Assembly (NCBI GenBank): GCA_007692755.1 | Contig: REBL01000192.1 | Location: 1-37,543, forward strand | Direction: 5' to 3' | Source of the DNA: Nodularia sp. (in: cyanobacteria) | GTDB taxonomy: Bacteria > Cyanobacteriota > Cyanobacteriia > Cyanobacteriales > Nostocaceae | Length of the DNA: 37,543 nt | Shown here: positions 1-9,246 of the stretch, in pieces | How the letters are laid out: every line of letters begins with the position of its first letter | How positions within the stretch are numbered: position 1 is the stretch's first letter | Position numbers and translations under genes: made by a program | The notes under the pieces: model-generated | What the model saw: the letters and a program-made list of their open reading frames with translations, nothing else | Database searches by the model: none | What the model was told of the DNA's origin: nothing

Positions 1-22
1 AAATGGACTGAAATCTTTCCCC

Positions 23-96
23 AGTCGTCTTTAGACGACTTTCGCTATCAGACAGGGGTTTGAACCCCCGGCGGGTGATAACGACAGGTGCAAGAT
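23..96. repeat. Two-hairpin dispersed repeat ending in GGTGCAAGAT
   Basis: A perfect 8-bp inverted repeat (AGTCGTCT/AGACGACT, 23-40) is followed by a second small hairpin (GGGGTT/AACCCC, 55-68) and then GGTGCAAGAT at 87-96. The same order of parts occurs at 34681-34824, so this looks like a copy of a dispersed, non-coding cyanobacterial repeat. I see no gene in 1-199. Confidence 0.6.
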
Positions 97-199
97 GTGA
101 GACAAGGGTTAATTTTCCTAATACCCTATTAAACATCTCCGACAAAGAATATAGAAATGTTCCATGAAACGTCTCTACAAGAGTTCTGGAAAAAGTCTA

Positions 200-877
200 T
201 TAATCTAAGGTAAACTCTACAAACTCTGGTTCCCCAGCCAACATATTTTTGTCTACTGCGGACAAAGTTTTATTGTGAGAAGCCTGAGAATTTAAACACT
301 TACAAACCAACTGGGCGACATCTGGACGATGAATAGTGCCAACAATCCGGGGGTCTTCAGTTAAAATCCCATTACCTGTTGCTGGTTCCGATTTCAAACC
401 ACCGGGACGAATGATTGTATAAATGAGTCCACTAGCAATTAAATGTTGTTCAGCCTTTTCCTTTTCAACTAACACAGGCCCCAGTGTAGCTAAAGCTTGG
501 GGAGGTAAAGCACTGGCGCTATTACCAGTACCAATGGAAGAAACCAAAATAAACCTTTGGACTCCCGCTTTAACTGCGGCATCAATGAGATTTTTGTTAC
601 CGAGGAAATCAGCCCTAGCACCTTCTGAAGGTAAGCCACCAATGGTACTAATAACTGTGTGGATAGGTTTATCTGCCAATAATGCACCTTCGACATCGCT
701 GAGATTTAAAGCATCTCCCATTACAGGCTGAATCCCCATTGATTCTAATTCAGTCACAGTAGCTTCGCTTCTCAGCAGTGCTTTTACCTGGAGATTTTGG
801 GCAGTTAAGCATTTGGCAATTTCTCGACCAACACCACGGCTTGCGCCTGCGAGAAAAATATAGGATGCACTTGTCAT
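200..877 (-). CDS. Atypical SDR family NAD(P)-binding protein
   Basis: This is a single Rossmann-fold domain of about 225 residues, of the NAD(P)H-binding atypical short-chain dehydrogenase type. The nucleotide-binding glycine motif GASRGVG lies about ten residues from the start. The later segment with EKAEQHLIASGL followed by YTIIRPGGL is typical of this family. Classical SDR catalysis (Tyr-x3-Lys) is not evident, so it may be a reductase with unusual chemistry or an NADP-binding regulatory protein; the substrate is unknown. The frame can be extended to a TTG at 892, but the ATG at 877 is the more natural start because homologous Rossmann folds begin just before the first beta strand. It lies 23 bases downstream of the hydrolase gene on the same strand, so the two are probably co-transcribed. 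Confidence 0.85.
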   Translation of the reverse strand: MTSASYIFLAGASRGVGREIAKCLTAQNLQVKALLRSEATVTELESMGIQPVMGDALNLSDVEGALLADKPIHTVISTIGGLPSEGARADFLGNKNLIDAAVKAGVQRFILVSSIGTGNSASALPPQALATLGPVLVEKEKAEQHLIASGLIYTIIRPGGLKSEPATGNGILTEDPRIVGTIHRPDVAQLVCKCLNSQASHNKTLSAVDKNMLAGEPEFVEFTLD

Positions 878-900
878 ATAAATTTTGAACAAACAATTAA

Positions 901-1884
901 TTACTTCAGCTTAAATGAATTGATCAGAAAATGATCTGTATTCAGCAATTTTTCTAGTTTTAAAGCTGCTTCTGCTTCGTGGCGCACATGACTATTAATA
1001 AATAAACCAATAATTTCAGCCATCAGTAACCGGAACTTTTCTTGGGGTTGGGTGGCGGGGAAATCTAGAAAGAGACTACCTGTTGCAGAGTCAAAACTAT
1101 CAACTATTGAAAAGTGGTTTGCGCCTTCGAGTAGTAGCAGATAGCTGTCATTTCTGCCTCCAGCTAAGGCTTCGTGGAATGTCCGAATCACCGGGGTTGT
1201 AGCGTCTCCCGGACTCACACCATAGCGATGGCTGCTGTTACTAATCATGCCGTCACAAGTTCCTCCCATAATCAATAAAGGTAGGGAATCCGGTAAAGGC
1301 ATGATCGTACCTGCTTCATAACCCGCCATCAATGGCCCGGCTGTATGTACGCCATAACCAAAAGCAGCCACAACTTGAGGAAAAAATTGGGGGTCAGCAT
1401 TTTCTATGGCGACTCTACCACCCGCAGAATGTCCACCTAAAATTATGCTTTTCAAATCCAGCAACCCAGCCAGAATTCCTTTAGTTTGTAATTGTTCTAG
1501 TTTCTTGAGCAGTGTTGGTAAAGCTGAAGTCGTGGGAAAATTGCGATAAAATTCTGGTTTGAGCTTTTCTACATCTACTCCAGGGGTGATACTTACAAAT
1601 CCTGGCAGGTTTTCGGCAATCCAGTTAAACAGAACGACTACCATGCCTAATTCAGCGAGTTTAATCGCTAACCATTGGTATGTTTGAGCCTCACAGTTAA
1701 TACCATTGAAAAAAATCACTACTGGAAATGGTGCTTTTTCTGGATCTACAGTTACAACTCCCAAGTTTTTTTCTAAATCACTCCCTGATATTTGCCCAGG
1801 ATAAAATATTTTCAGGTGAATGGTATCGTAAGGAGGTTCAGTGCCTTCAACTTTAGCAGCTTCAAAAAAAGCCCGAATTACCAT
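901..1884 (-). CDS. Alpha/beta hydrolase (dienelactone hydrolase/chlorophyllase-like)
   Basis: This 327-residue protein has an alpha/beta-hydrolase fold. The nucleophile elbow GGHSAGG places the catalytic serine at about residue 153. An acidic residue in GGTCDG (about D211) and the histidine in GANHFSI (about H257) complete a plausible triad. The strand before the elbow (VVIFFNG) and the oxyanion region fit chlorophyllase or PET-hydrolase-like esterases. No signal peptide is visible, so it is probably cytoplasmic, acting on an ester or lipid that cannot be named from sequence. It is the first gene of a two-gene leftward unit with the SDR protein. Its ATG at 1884 faces the divergent gene at 2111 across about 226 bases that must hold both promoters. 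Confidence 0.85.
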   Translation of the reverse strand: MVIRAFFEAAKVEGTEPPYDTIHLKIFYPGQISGSDLEKNLGVVTVDPEKAPFPVVIFFNGINCEAQTYQWLAIKLAELGMVVVLFNWIAENLPGFVSITPGVDVEKLKPEFYRNFPTTSALPTLLKKLEQLQTKGILAGLLDLKSIILGGHSAGGRVAIENADPQFFPQVVAAFGYGVHTAGPLMAGYEAGTIMPLPDSLPLLIMGGTCDGMISNSSHRYGVSPGDATTPVIRTFHEALAGGRNDSYLLLLEGANHFSIVDSFDSATGSLFLDFPATQPQEKFRLLMAEIIGLFINSHVRHEAEAALKLEKLLNTDHFLINSFKLK

Positions 1885-2110
1885 CTGTATTGTCTCGTAA
1901 TCAAATCAATCAAATTTTACCAGATGCTTGTCTAGGATCAGCAATCTTCAAAATCTGAGTTTGTGATTATGACAACAGATAATTTTGAGTTATGAAATTT
2001 AAATATCAGTAGCGCAAATTCCCTTGTTTTCATTTAAAGCAATGATACTCAGCGCTATTACCAGAGGAATCTTTATCTAAACAAGCTAGTAAATTTTCTT
2101 AGAGGAACTG

Positions 2111-2491
2111 ATGAGTAAGAAACGACAAAAAAACAGAGAATTATCTCCAGAAAAAGATCCAAAATTCATTACTACCAAGAAAATCTGGGAAATGACAGTT
2201 GGCATTTTAGCAATTTGTATCCCACTTGCATCTGTAACTAAAAGCGGCCCCATTCTGCCTTTAGCTGCTATTGCTGGTGCAACTCTTAGCACTGTTGCTG
2301 TCTGGCGTGCTGAGGAAAACAAATCAACATCTCCAGATTTATTATCACAGCAGCTAGAAATTTTACAACAAAGATTAGCAAATTTGGAAACCATAGTCAG
2401 TAGTGAGGACTTTGACTTAAATAATAAAATTAAAAACTTAGAAATAACTGATCAGACTCAGCCTACCACTAATAAAAAACCTAAAAAATAG
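2111..2491 (+). CDS. Small membrane protein of unknown function
   Basis: A 126-residue protein not assigned to a named family. A lysine-rich N-terminus of about 27 residues precedes a hydrophobic stretch (about residues 30-65, from WEMTVGILAICIPLAS to ATLSTVAVW) that could form one or two membrane helices. A charged, Leu/Gln-rich segment follows (about 75-95, LLSQQLEILQQRLANLE), likely a short coiled coil, and the tail is lysine-rich. AGAGGA lies just upstream of the ATG at 2111, giving a credible ribosome binding site. It is transcribed away from the hydrolase gene. Function unknown; a membrane-anchored coiled-coil protein is the most that can be said. Confidence 0.7.
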   Translation: MSKKRQKNRELSPEKDPKFITTKKIWEMTVGILAICIPLASVTKSGPILPLAAIAGATLSTVAVWRAEENKSTSPDLLSQQLEILQQRLANLETIVSSEDFDLNNKIKNLEITDQTQPTTNKKPKK

Positions 2492-2612
2492 TTAGCATGA
2501 AGATGTATATGAAATCACAAAATATTTTATACTGAAGATACGACTGTAGGAGGAGAATGAGAGATAGCGATCGCCAATAGCCTAGACATAACCAACTAAT
2601 AGAGGTTAAGTT

Positions 2613-2804
2613 ATGTCCGTATCAGCAATTGATATTTCAAGAAGCCTCAGTGGCATAGATTTCCCCACAAACAAAGAGGGTTTAGTCAACCACGCCAGAG
2701 ACAAAAAAGCCAACAAAGAGGTAATCGACACCCTCCAACAAATGCCAGAACGGGAATATGGCAACATGGCAGATGTAGAACACGCCTTTGGTGAAGTGAG
2801 ATAA
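2613..2804 (+). CDS. DUF2795 domain protein
   Basis: This 63-residue protein looks like a complete DUF2795 protein. The Leu-Ser-Gly-Ile-Asp-Phe-Pro start, the central region with DKKANKEVIDTLQQMP and the REYGNMADVEHAFGEVR end match the small family as I know it. AGAGG is placed well before the ATG. No enzymatic motif is present. Members are usually standalone small cytosolic proteins of unknown role, common in cyanobacteria and actinobacteria. It converges with ftsH, and the hairpin between them serves ftsH. Confidence 0.8.
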   Translation: MSVSAIDISRSLSGIDFPTNKEGLVNHARDKKANKEVIDTLQQMPEREYGNMADVEHAFGEVR

Positions 2805-2836
2805 TTCCTGAAGTATTGGGCAACACTGTAGGCTTG

Positions 2837-2870
2837 AAAAAAGCGATCGCTCTGGAAATGGGCGATCGCT
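2837..2870 (-). terminator. Rho-independent terminator of ftsH built from HIP1 sequence
   Basis: AGCGATCGC (2842-2850) pairs with GCGATCGCT (2862-2870) around an 11-base loop. Read on the minus strand the stem is followed by six T (the A-run at 2837-2842). It lies just past the ftsH stop codon. Both arms contain the HIP1 octamer. Confidence 0.75.
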
Positions 2871-2892
2871 AAACAATATCAAGCTAAAATTG

Positions 2893-4839
2893 TTAAACCA
2901 GCAGTGATTGCATCAATGGTCTGTCTTGGGATAACTTCCCAGTCCGTAACCACTCTTCCAGTTCATCTGGTGCTTGCACTTGGTTGAGACGTTCGCGCAA
3001 CTTAGCACCTTCAAGAATTTCTTTCTCTAATAATGCCTGTGCCGTCTCCTCTAGCAACTCGCGGTTATAATGCAGAATACTCAAAGCGATGTGATGAGCA
3101 TTATCTAGAGTCAGCTTCACTTCCCGGTCAATTTCCTCAGCCACCTTGGGACTAATACTGCGGCGAGGATTACCGTAACCTTCAAGAAACTGCTGTTGTT
3201 GAATCTTCTCAAAAGCCACAGGCCCCAATTTTTCGTTCATTCCATAAATAGTAATGGCTCGTTCTGCCAAATCAGTCGCCTTCTGGATATCATCCGCCGC
3301 ACCAGTGGAAACCTTGCCAAAAACTGTTTCTTCCGCAGAACGTCCACCCAATAAAGTTGCAATCCGGCCGCGAATTTCATCTTCTATCATCAAAAAGCGG
3401 TCTTCCTCTGGCATTTGAATTGTATAACCCAAAGCACCCACACCACGGGGGACAACAGAGATTTTTTCCACCTTACCAGCCCCAGGCATTAACGCACCGA
3501 TGATAGCGTGACCAACTTCGTGATACGCTACAGTCGTTTTTTCAACTTCATTCAACACACGAGAGCGTTTTTCTAAGCCAGCCACCAAGCGCTCAATCGC
3601 TTCATTAAAATCTGCCATAATCACCGCTTGCCGATTTTGTCGGGCTGCTAGCAGTGCGGCTTCATTCACCAAGTTAGCTAAATCTGCACCCGCAAAACCA
3701 GGAGTTCTGGCTGCAATCGTTGACAAATTAACATCGTTAGCTAATTTGACATTTCTCGCATGGACATTGAGAATAGCTTCCCGACCGCTTTTATCAGGAC
3801 GGTCAACCACAACTTGACGGTCAAATCGTCCCGGACGACTTAAAGCGGGGTCAATGACTTCAGGACGGTTAGTAGCGGCAATAATTATCACCCCTGTGTT
3901 AGCGTCAAAACCATCCATTTCGCTGAGTAACTGGTTAAGAGTTTGTTCACGCTCATCGTTACCGCCCATCATTGGCCCAGCACCACCGCGAGACTTACCC
4001 AGCGCGTCTAATTCGTCAATAAAGACAATACAGGGAGCTTGCTGTTTGGCTTGGTCGAACAAGTCCCGTACTCGTGAAGCGCCTACACCGACAAATAACT
4101 CAATAAATTCTGAACCAGAAATGCTGAAAAAGGGAACACCAGCCTCACCCGCCACAGCTTTGGCTAGCATGGTTTTACCTGTTCCTGGAGGTCCCACCAA
4201 CAATACACCTTTGGGAATTTTTGCCCCCAGTCTGGTGTATTTACCCGCATTTTTGAGAAAATCAATGATTTCTTCGAGTTCAGCTTTCGCTTCATCCACA
4301 CCAGCAACATCAATAAATTTTACACCTGTGATGCCTTCAGAATAGATGCGGGCTTTGCTTTTACCTACCGTTAGCGCCGCCGGGCCACCACCTTGACGAT
4401 TGATTAAAAAGCCCCAAATAGTAAAGAAAATTAAGGGTGGGATCAGCCAGCTAAATAAAGTCCCAATCCAGGCATTTTCTGATGGAGGTAGTGCAGAAAA
4501 CTCAACATCATGCTCACGGAGAATTTTTGGCAAATCTAAATCCAGAGCAACTGGGGTGGTGGTAAATACTTGTTCTACAGTTTCGCCTTCAGGAGTTTGG
4601 GTTTTAATGGTATATTCAATGCGATCGCTACCCACAACAGCTTGCTCAACTTGATTATTTTGCACCTGAGCAATAAACTCGCTGTAAGGAACCTGGGTTT
4701 GTCGCTGTCCAAACAAACTGGGAACAACCAAGTTCAGCAGTAATAAAAAACTTAGCAGAATGAGTAAACTACCGCCAAACTGCCTGGGCTTAGGCGATTT
4801 GTTTGGTTTATTGTGATTATTATTAGTTTCTACAGGCAT
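2893..4839 (-). CDS. ftsH: ATP-dependent zinc metalloprotease FtsH
   Basis: A full-length 648-residue FtsH, a membrane-bound AAA+ protease that extracts and degrades damaged or unassembled membrane proteins; in cyanobacteria this includes photosystem II D1 turnover. Two membrane segments (about 23-43 and 124-146) flank a periplasmic or lumenal domain. The AAA module has Walker A GPPGTGKT (216-223), Walker B IVFIDE (271-276) and the second region of homology with the R-finger PGRFD (336-340). The protease site is HEVGH (440-444), with the third zinc ligand probably D517. GAGGG precedes the ATG at a good distance. The tail LQDRPLMQ-type extension after the coiled coil is slightly longer than usual. 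Cyanobacteria have about four paralogues; the N-terminal half looks closer to the FtsH1/FtsH4 kind than to FtsH2/FtsH3, but I cannot settle this. Confidence 0.97.
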   Translation of the reverse strand: MPVETNNNHNKPNKSPKPRQFGGSLLILLSFLLLLNLVVPSLFGQRQTQVPYSEFIAQVQNNQVEQAVVGSDRIEYTIKTQTPEGETVEQVFTTTPVALDLDLPKILREHDVEFSALPPSENAWIGTLFSWLIPPLIFFTIWGFLINRQGGGPAALTVGKSKARIYSEGITGVKFIDVAGVDEAKAELEEIIDFLKNAGKYTRLGAKIPKGVLLVGPPGTGKTMLAKAVAGEAGVPFFSISGSEFIELFVGVGASRVRDLFDQAKQQAPCIVFIDELDALGKSRGGAGPMMGGNDEREQTLNQLLSEMDGFDANTGVIIIAATNRPEVIDPALSRPGRFDRQVVVDRPDKSGREAILNVHARNVKLANDVNLSTIAARTPGFAGADLANLVNEAALLAARQNRQAVIMADFNEAIERLVAGLEKRSRVLNEVEKTTVAYHEVGHAIIGALMPGAGKVEKISVVPRGVGALGYTIQMPEEDRFLMIEDEIRGRIATLLGGRSAEETVFGKVSTGAADDIQKATDLAERAITIYGMNEKLGPVAFEKIQQQQFLEGYGNPRRSISPKVAEEIDREVKLTLDNAHHIALSILHYNRELLEETAQALLEKEILEGAKLRERLNQVQAPDELEEWLRTGKLSQDRPLMQSLLV

Positions 4840-4859
4840 TTATATACACCCTCAAAATT

Positions 4860-5001
4860 CAGTTATCAGTTATCAGTTATCAGTTATCAGCTCCTCGAAA
4901 ACTATTTTTTTAGGGATTTCCAGAAAATAAATTGCCCCATTTCATCAGACTATCTTTGTTCCTTATCCCCCCTGCTCCCTGCTCCCTGCTCCCTGCTCCC
5001 C
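4860..5001. repeat. Two heptanucleotide tandem arrays (STRR type)
   Basis: Four CAGTTAT units (4860-4887, plus CAG) and four CCTGCTC units (4971-4998, plus CCC) lie in the ftsH leader region. Both have the 7-base period of short tandemly repeated repetitive sequences known from heterocystous cyanobacteria. Open frames through them are translation artefacts. Confidence 0.85.
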
Positions 5002-5043
5002 TTGCCTACCTCAGCAATGGAATATTTTTTTATTGGAAGTCCC

Positions 5044-5277
5044 TTAGCTCAGTAACAAAGCAAATAACCCACACAAAGCAATGCCATCAAACACACCAGC
5101 ACCACCAATGCTGAGAACTCCTGCACTCATCGCTTGAATATCTTTCAGGTGTAGTAAATAAGCCCCAATCAAAGTTCCCAAAACACCGCCAGCAAAGGCG
5201 ACAGGAGCAGCATGGAATGGGACAATTAACATTGCAGACAAAGCCGCAGTCAAAGGAGCCAGCAAGGGATTCATCAT
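5044..5277 (-). pseudogene. C-terminal remnant of a DUF1614 membrane protein
   Basis: The 77 residues match, from memory, only the last third of cyanobacterial DUF1614 proteins, which are multi-spanning membrane proteins of roughly 220-240 residues. The diagnostic end is SIGGAGVFDGIALCGLFALLL, preceded by MNPLLAPLTAALSAMLI and AFAGGVLGTLIGA. The upstream 5278-5500 region shows no continuation of the family in any frame that I can see, so the N-terminal part seems deleted. The internal segment VPFHAAPVAF also differs from the usual Gly-Gly-x-x-Ala-Ala-Pro. The remaining frame is intact, so a short membrane protein may still be made, but it cannot be a complete family member. Confidence 0.6.
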
Positions 5278-5560
5278 ATATCTAGATATAGATGTGGTAA
5301 ATTAGGCAGATGCTGGGAATTGAGACAATTTTTCTCCCCACTGGGAGCAGAAAAAGTGCAGTAGTGTCGATTTAAAGAGTTGCGTCTGTATAAGAAGGTG
5401 CTGATTAAATAGGCATACCATTTCAAAAAGTGAAAAACCCCAAAATACAAGCTTTTTGACTTTTGACGAACGCCTTGCGGTACTAGGTCTATTCTAGAAA
5501 CTAAAGCCAGTATCCTTATATCGGGTATACCCCACAGAAAAATGTGTATTGCCGAACTGT

Positions 5561-5749
5561 ATGAAAAATAATCTCGGATTTGTCGTGAAATTGCTTGTGC
5601 TTTCGGGTTTGCTGTCTGTATTGATTAAGTATGCCGGGCCGAATTTACCGATAGCGGCAACAAATACTAATGCGTTAATTATAGTTTTATTACCGATTGT
5701 CATCATCGCGATCGCTTTATTTTGGCGATTTCAGTCAGCACAATCATAA
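5561..5749 (+). CDS. Small two-helix membrane protein, unknown function
   Basis: The likely product is 62 residues starting at the ATG at 5561; the frame also opens at a TTG at 5549. Two hydrophobic segments (about 6-24 and 37-55, the latter ALIIVLLPIVIIAIALFW) are separated by a short Gly-Pro-Asn-Leu-Pro linker, giving a hairpin-like membrane protein. No known motif. It lies 62 bases upstream of the AI-2E-family gene on the same strand and could be co-transcribed with it. Confidence 0.55.
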   Translation: MKNNLGFVVKLLVLSGLLSVLIKYAGPNLPIAATNTNALIIVLLPIVIIAIALFWRFQSAQS

Positions 5750-5811
5750 AATTCGTAGAACTTGCTAAAATCAGCTAACCTAATTTCAATTACACAGCTG
5801 GGGGGCAGCCT

Positions 5812-6960
5812 GTGAACCTTGGTCAATGGATCGGCTTAATCGCTATAGTTCTCTCTTTATATATCTTATGGCAAATTCGGCAGGTGTTGTTGCTAATATT
5901 TGCCGCAGTCGTGTTAGCTGCTACCTTAAATCGGCTAGCGAAACGTATTCAAAGCTTAGGTTTGAAACGTGGCTTCGCTGTGGTTCTGTCAGTGGTTCTT
6001 TTCTTCGCAGGTGTAGTGTGTTTTTTCTGGCTGATTGTGCCACCTTTTGCACAGCAGTTTCAAGAACTAACTTATCGGGTTCCTCAAGGGTTTGGTCGCT
6101 TTAACAGTTGGCTACTATATCTAGAAACTCTAGTTCCTGAGTCATTGCGTCCCTACCTTCCTAATATTAATAGCCTGATTGAACAAGCAAAACCTTTTCT
6201 TAACCAGATATTAGAAAACTCTTTTGCCTTTGTTTCTGGATCTTTGGAAGTTATACTCAAAACTTTACTAGTCCTGGTGTTAACAGGGATGTTCTTAGCC
6301 GATCCTCAAGCCTATCGCCGATTATTTATCCGGCTGTTTCCTTCATTTTATCGCTCAAGAATTAATGGCATTTTAGATCAATGTGAACTTTCATTGAAAG
6401 GATGGATCACAGGTGCTTTCATTGCGATGAGTGTAGTGGGAATATCGAGTGTGATTGGCTTATCATTTTTGGGTGTGAAAGCAGCCCTAGCTTTAGGAGT
6501 TTTAGCTGGATTTCTCAACTTAATTCCCAATTTGGGGCCGACATTAAGTGTCGTACCAGCAATGGCGATCGCCTTATTGGATACGCCCTGGAAACCTCTG
6601 CTAGTATTGGTTTTATATTTTGTGATTCAACAGATTGATGCCAACTTTGTGACTCCCACTGTCATGGCACATCGAGTTTCGCTGCTACCAGCAGTAACCT
6701 TAATTTCTCAATTATTCTTCGTGACATTCTTTGGCTTTTTAGGATTATTTTTAGCCCTACCCTTAACTGTAGTTGCTAAAATTTGGCTCCAAGAAGTATT
6801 AATTAAAGATGTTCTAGATCAATGGGGTCATAGTCACCGCAAAGAAACTGAGTTGGTAATAATTTCTCAATCTTCCATGTCAGATGTTGATTGGAAGACA
6901 GAAACTTCCAACGGTGACCAAGACACGAAAATTGATGATGCTTTGCCACAAGAAGAATAA
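5812..6960 (+). CDS. AI-2E family transporter (UPF0118/PerM-like)
   Basis: This 382-residue integral membrane protein belongs to the AI-2E exporter family (PF01594). It has a hydrophobic N-terminal pair of helices, a soluble central part (about 85-140), and a C-terminal bundle containing GVLAGFLNLIPNLGPTLS and the family-typical IQQIDANFVTPTVMAHRV. The family includes TqsA, reported to export the autoinducer AI-2, and sodium/proton antiporter-like members; cyanobacteria carry several copies with unproven substrates. Start is GTG at 5812 after a G-rich purine stretch (GGGGGG). The last 50 residues are acidic, soluble and probably cytoplasmic. Confidence 0.9.
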   Translation: MNLGQWIGLIAIVLSLYILWQIRQVLLLIFAAVVLAATLNRLAKRIQSLGLKRGFAVVLSVVLFFAGVVCFFWLIVPPFAQQFQELTYRVPQGFGRFNSWLLYLETLVPESLRPYLPNINSLIEQAKPFLNQILENSFAFVSGSLEVILKTLLVLVLTGMFLADPQAYRRLFIRLFPSFYRSRINGILDQCELSLKGWITGAFIAMSVVGISSVIGLSFLGVKAALALGVLAGFLNLIPNLGPTLSVVPAMAIALLDTPWKPLLVLVLYFVIQQIDANFVTPTVMAHRVSLLPAVTLISQLFFVTFFGFLGLFLALPLTVVAKIWLQEVLIKDVLDQWGHSHRKETELVIISQSSMSDVDWKTETSNGDQDTKIDDALPQEE

Positions 6961-7308
6961 TTAATCTTCTATCTCCTTTTGGGATAAGACCGCACTGGCT
7001 CCCCTTTTTAACGGGGACTTTAATTCCAATTCCCCCCATTTTAAGGGCTACGGTGTACACACAAATGATTGAATTACTCAATTTATGTAGGGTGTGTTGT
7101 CGCGTAGCGCAACGCACCATCTTAGATTATCGGTGCGTTAGGACTAAAGTCCATAACGCACCCTACCCAAATCAAGGGTTTTAGACTTGTGTGTACACCG
7201 TAGATTTTAAGGGGGGATAGGGGGGATCAAAACGTTATAACGCAACTTGAGAATACTTGTGTGTACATGGTAGCCAAAAACAGGGGAGACGTAATTTAAT
7301 TCATCTTC
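6961..7308. repeat. Composite repeat block with nested inverted repeats
   Basis: No gene is present. CTACGGTGTACACACAA (7048-7064) and its exact reverse complement (7187-7203) bound a segment of about 156 bases. Inside it sits a second element bounded by GTAGGGTG-type and AACGCACCCTAC ends (7087-7165). A third partial ACTTGTGTGTACA copy lies at 7255-7267, and GGGGGGAT repeats at about 7211-7227. No transposase is encoded. These look like non-autonomous or decaying elements. Confidence 0.75.
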
Positions 7309-8694
7309 CTAAGTCAAGTGGCTAAAGACAATTTTGAGCAATTCTACACGTGTAAAAGGTTTCGTTAAATAGCCAGATGCTCCCACTAATTTGGCTTTAA
7401 CCTTATCAACAATTCCCTTATAACCTGTGACAAAAATCACCGGAGTATTTTGAAACTTTGTATGATTTCGGATAATCCGGCACAACTCATAACCGTCAAT
7501 TCCAGCCATATTCAGATCCAGTAAAATCAAGTCAGGCTTGTGTCTAATAATGGACATTACAGCTTTTAGTGGGTCATTAATTGCAACGACAACAAAAGTT
7601 TCATGTTCTAAAAAACGGCTAATTTCTTTGAGAATTGTGGGACTATCATCGACAGAAACAATTTTATAGGCTTTTTTGGTAGTGATGGTAGCAGCCGTTA
7701 CTCTTTCAGAAGTTGAATTTATGTTATTTGGTATTGTTGCTCCCTGAATATTTTCTCTTCCAGGTGCAGAAATATCCTGGAATTGATCAACAGGAATGTC
7801 TGCGTAAGATGTAATTGTATTGTTACTAGCCTCTACTGGTATGTCTACGACATTTGCTGCAAACAATTGTGTTGTATAACGAGAAGATAATGACAACTTT
7901 TTCACATTTCTGGGTAATTGATCAAAAGGTGGATCTGGTTCATGTAATATAACTCCGCCTTTGATAATGTAAGGGTATAGTGATTTAGCAAGTTCTATCT
8001 CATCTTGATTGATCATCACGGCCAGATGACGTAAACTGAAACCCTTCATCCAGTTAATTAGTTTTGGCTGGAGGGATGGAAGAGCTTGATTTTGGATTAT
8101 ACTGCTAATCAACAGATATGGACGTTGATAAGGTGAACAAATATGAGGTGTTAAAGACAACCAATTATGTAATTGCAATTGGCAGCCTTCTATAAGTTTT
8201 TCTATATCCAGTCTGCATATCTCTGATACTATTGGCTGGGAATCACTTAATGAAAAATCACCAGTTTTGATTAATAAAAATGATTCAACAACTTCTTTTA
8301 CTAATTCTTCAATCAGTAAAGTCGCTTGTTGAATATTCAAGTATCCTTGATTAATCAGCCAGTGAATAGCTTGATAATCAGCAGGTTCAATATTGGTATC
8401 ACTATGCTCGTTTCTGAACTGATTGTGTAAACCCGTTTCAAAAATCAAACGTAACTGGACACGAATTTCACCAGTAACTTGGGGAATTTCATCGCTCAAG
8501 CGACGCAGATGGCGCTCTAGTCGATCAAACGGCTCTACTGAATGGGTAGCGTAGGTTACTGCCCCATGCTTGATGTAAATTGACCAAGTAACTAAGTTGC
8601 TAGAAGCTTGTAAACAAGTAGTGTCATAGCAACTAGATAATTGTCTTAATAAACTCTGGGGAGGTAGTGTTGTGAAAGTGCCAAAATTGTGCAT
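7309..8694 (-). CDS. PatA-type response regulator (PATAN domain plus receiver)
   Basis: This 461-residue protein has the PatA/PixG architecture: an N-terminal PATAN-type region (about 8-180), a middle helical segment (about 190-265), a low-complexity linker (about 280-340), and a C-terminal receiver domain (about 343-461). The receiver has the acidic pair D349/D350, the phospho-acceptor D393 in LILLDLNMAGIDGYE, T423 and K445 of TKPF. There is no DNA-binding output domain. PatA controls heterocyst position in Anabaena; PixG and TaxP1 act in pilus-based phototaxis. Those usually sit with CheY-, CheW- and CheA-like genes, but here no che gene is adjacent and the gene stands alone. Sequence similarity is to the family, not clearly to PatA itself. 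Confidence 0.88.
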   Translation of the reverse strand: MHNFGTFTTLPPQSLLRQLSSCYDTTCLQASSNLVTWSIYIKHGAVTYATHSVEPFDRLERHLRRLSDEIPQVTGEIRVQLRLIFETGLHNQFRNEHSDTNIEPADYQAIHWLINQGYLNIQQATLLIEELVKEVVESFLLIKTGDFSLSDSQPIVSEICRLDIEKLIEGCQLQLHNWLSLTPHICSPYQRPYLLISSIIQNQALPSLQPKLINWMKGFSLRHLAVMINQDEIELAKSLYPYIIKGGVILHEPDPPFDQLPRNVKKLSLSSRYTTQLFAANVVDIPVEASNNTITSYADIPVDQFQDISAPGRENIQGATIPNNINSTSERVTAATITTKKAYKIVSVDDSPTILKEISRFLEHETFVVVAINDPLKAVMSIIRHKPDLILLDLNMAGIDGYELCRIIRNHTKFQNTPVIFVTGYKGIVDKVKAKLVGASGYLTKPFTRVELLKIVFSHLT

Positions 8695-9246
8695 ATTTTG
8701 GAATATTTGTTTGATATATCATACAGAATATACTATAATTACGCACTCATTATGTATAAATTTGTAATATTTAATATTTATCTAAACAAAATATTATTAA
8801 TTGGGTTGTATTTATATAGGGAAATGAAAATTTCCACTTGAAATAATTTATAAATGTTTGTCATGTCTACTGTTGAATAATACTTTTTAGGCAAGTTTAA
8901 TTCCAAATGCTTATGCTTATACAAATCAAAATTTATGCTGAGGTGAGAATTTGACTTATATGAAAAACTTAATTCAAATATTAATATTCGATGAAGTAAG
9001 TATGTATACAATTCTATGTAAGCTCGTGCTTTATTTACCCACAAAAATCAATAGCACAGGCTGACAAACAAAGCTGTATTTATCAGGCTAATTAGGCACA
9101 TTTTTATAAAGAAATTGTCTATAGAGATAATTTGATCAAAACTATCTGTTTCATAAAGATTGCACTAATTAGGGTTAAACATTTATGTTTACTCTTGTAG
9201 ACTCCGGAAACTCAACTATATACTTTGAAAAAAGGAAAATAAAGCC
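8695..9246. other. AT-rich divergent intergenic region
   Basis: 552 bases separate the leftward PatA-like gene from the rightward signalling triad, so promoters for both must lie here. The sequence is very AT-rich, and short frames in it have the composition of chance translation. TCCGGA at 9203-9208 and TATACT at 9219-9224 lie upstream of the triad, but their spacing does not form a convincing promoter. Nothing else is recognised. Confidence 0.5.

Noticed and set aside
3854..4345. 163-residue frame opposite ftsH
   Set aside because: Antisense shadow of the highly conserved AAA domain; no independent evidence.
4813..5114. Two rightward frames rich in Pro, Leu and Ser upstream of ftsH
   Set aside because: They translate the CAGTTAT and CCCTGCT arrays; no coding character.
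8778..9044. 88-residue leftward frame in the AT-rich gap
   Set aside because: Composition is dominated by Ile, Lys, Asn and Tyr as expected from AT-rich DNA; no ribosome binding site and no recognisable motif.
9203..9224. TCCGGA followed by TATACT upstream of the VWA gene, resembling a heterocyst-type promoter motif
   Set aside because: The centre-to-centre distance is about 16 bases, too short for a -35/-10 pair, and no other HEP gene has the motif upstream.
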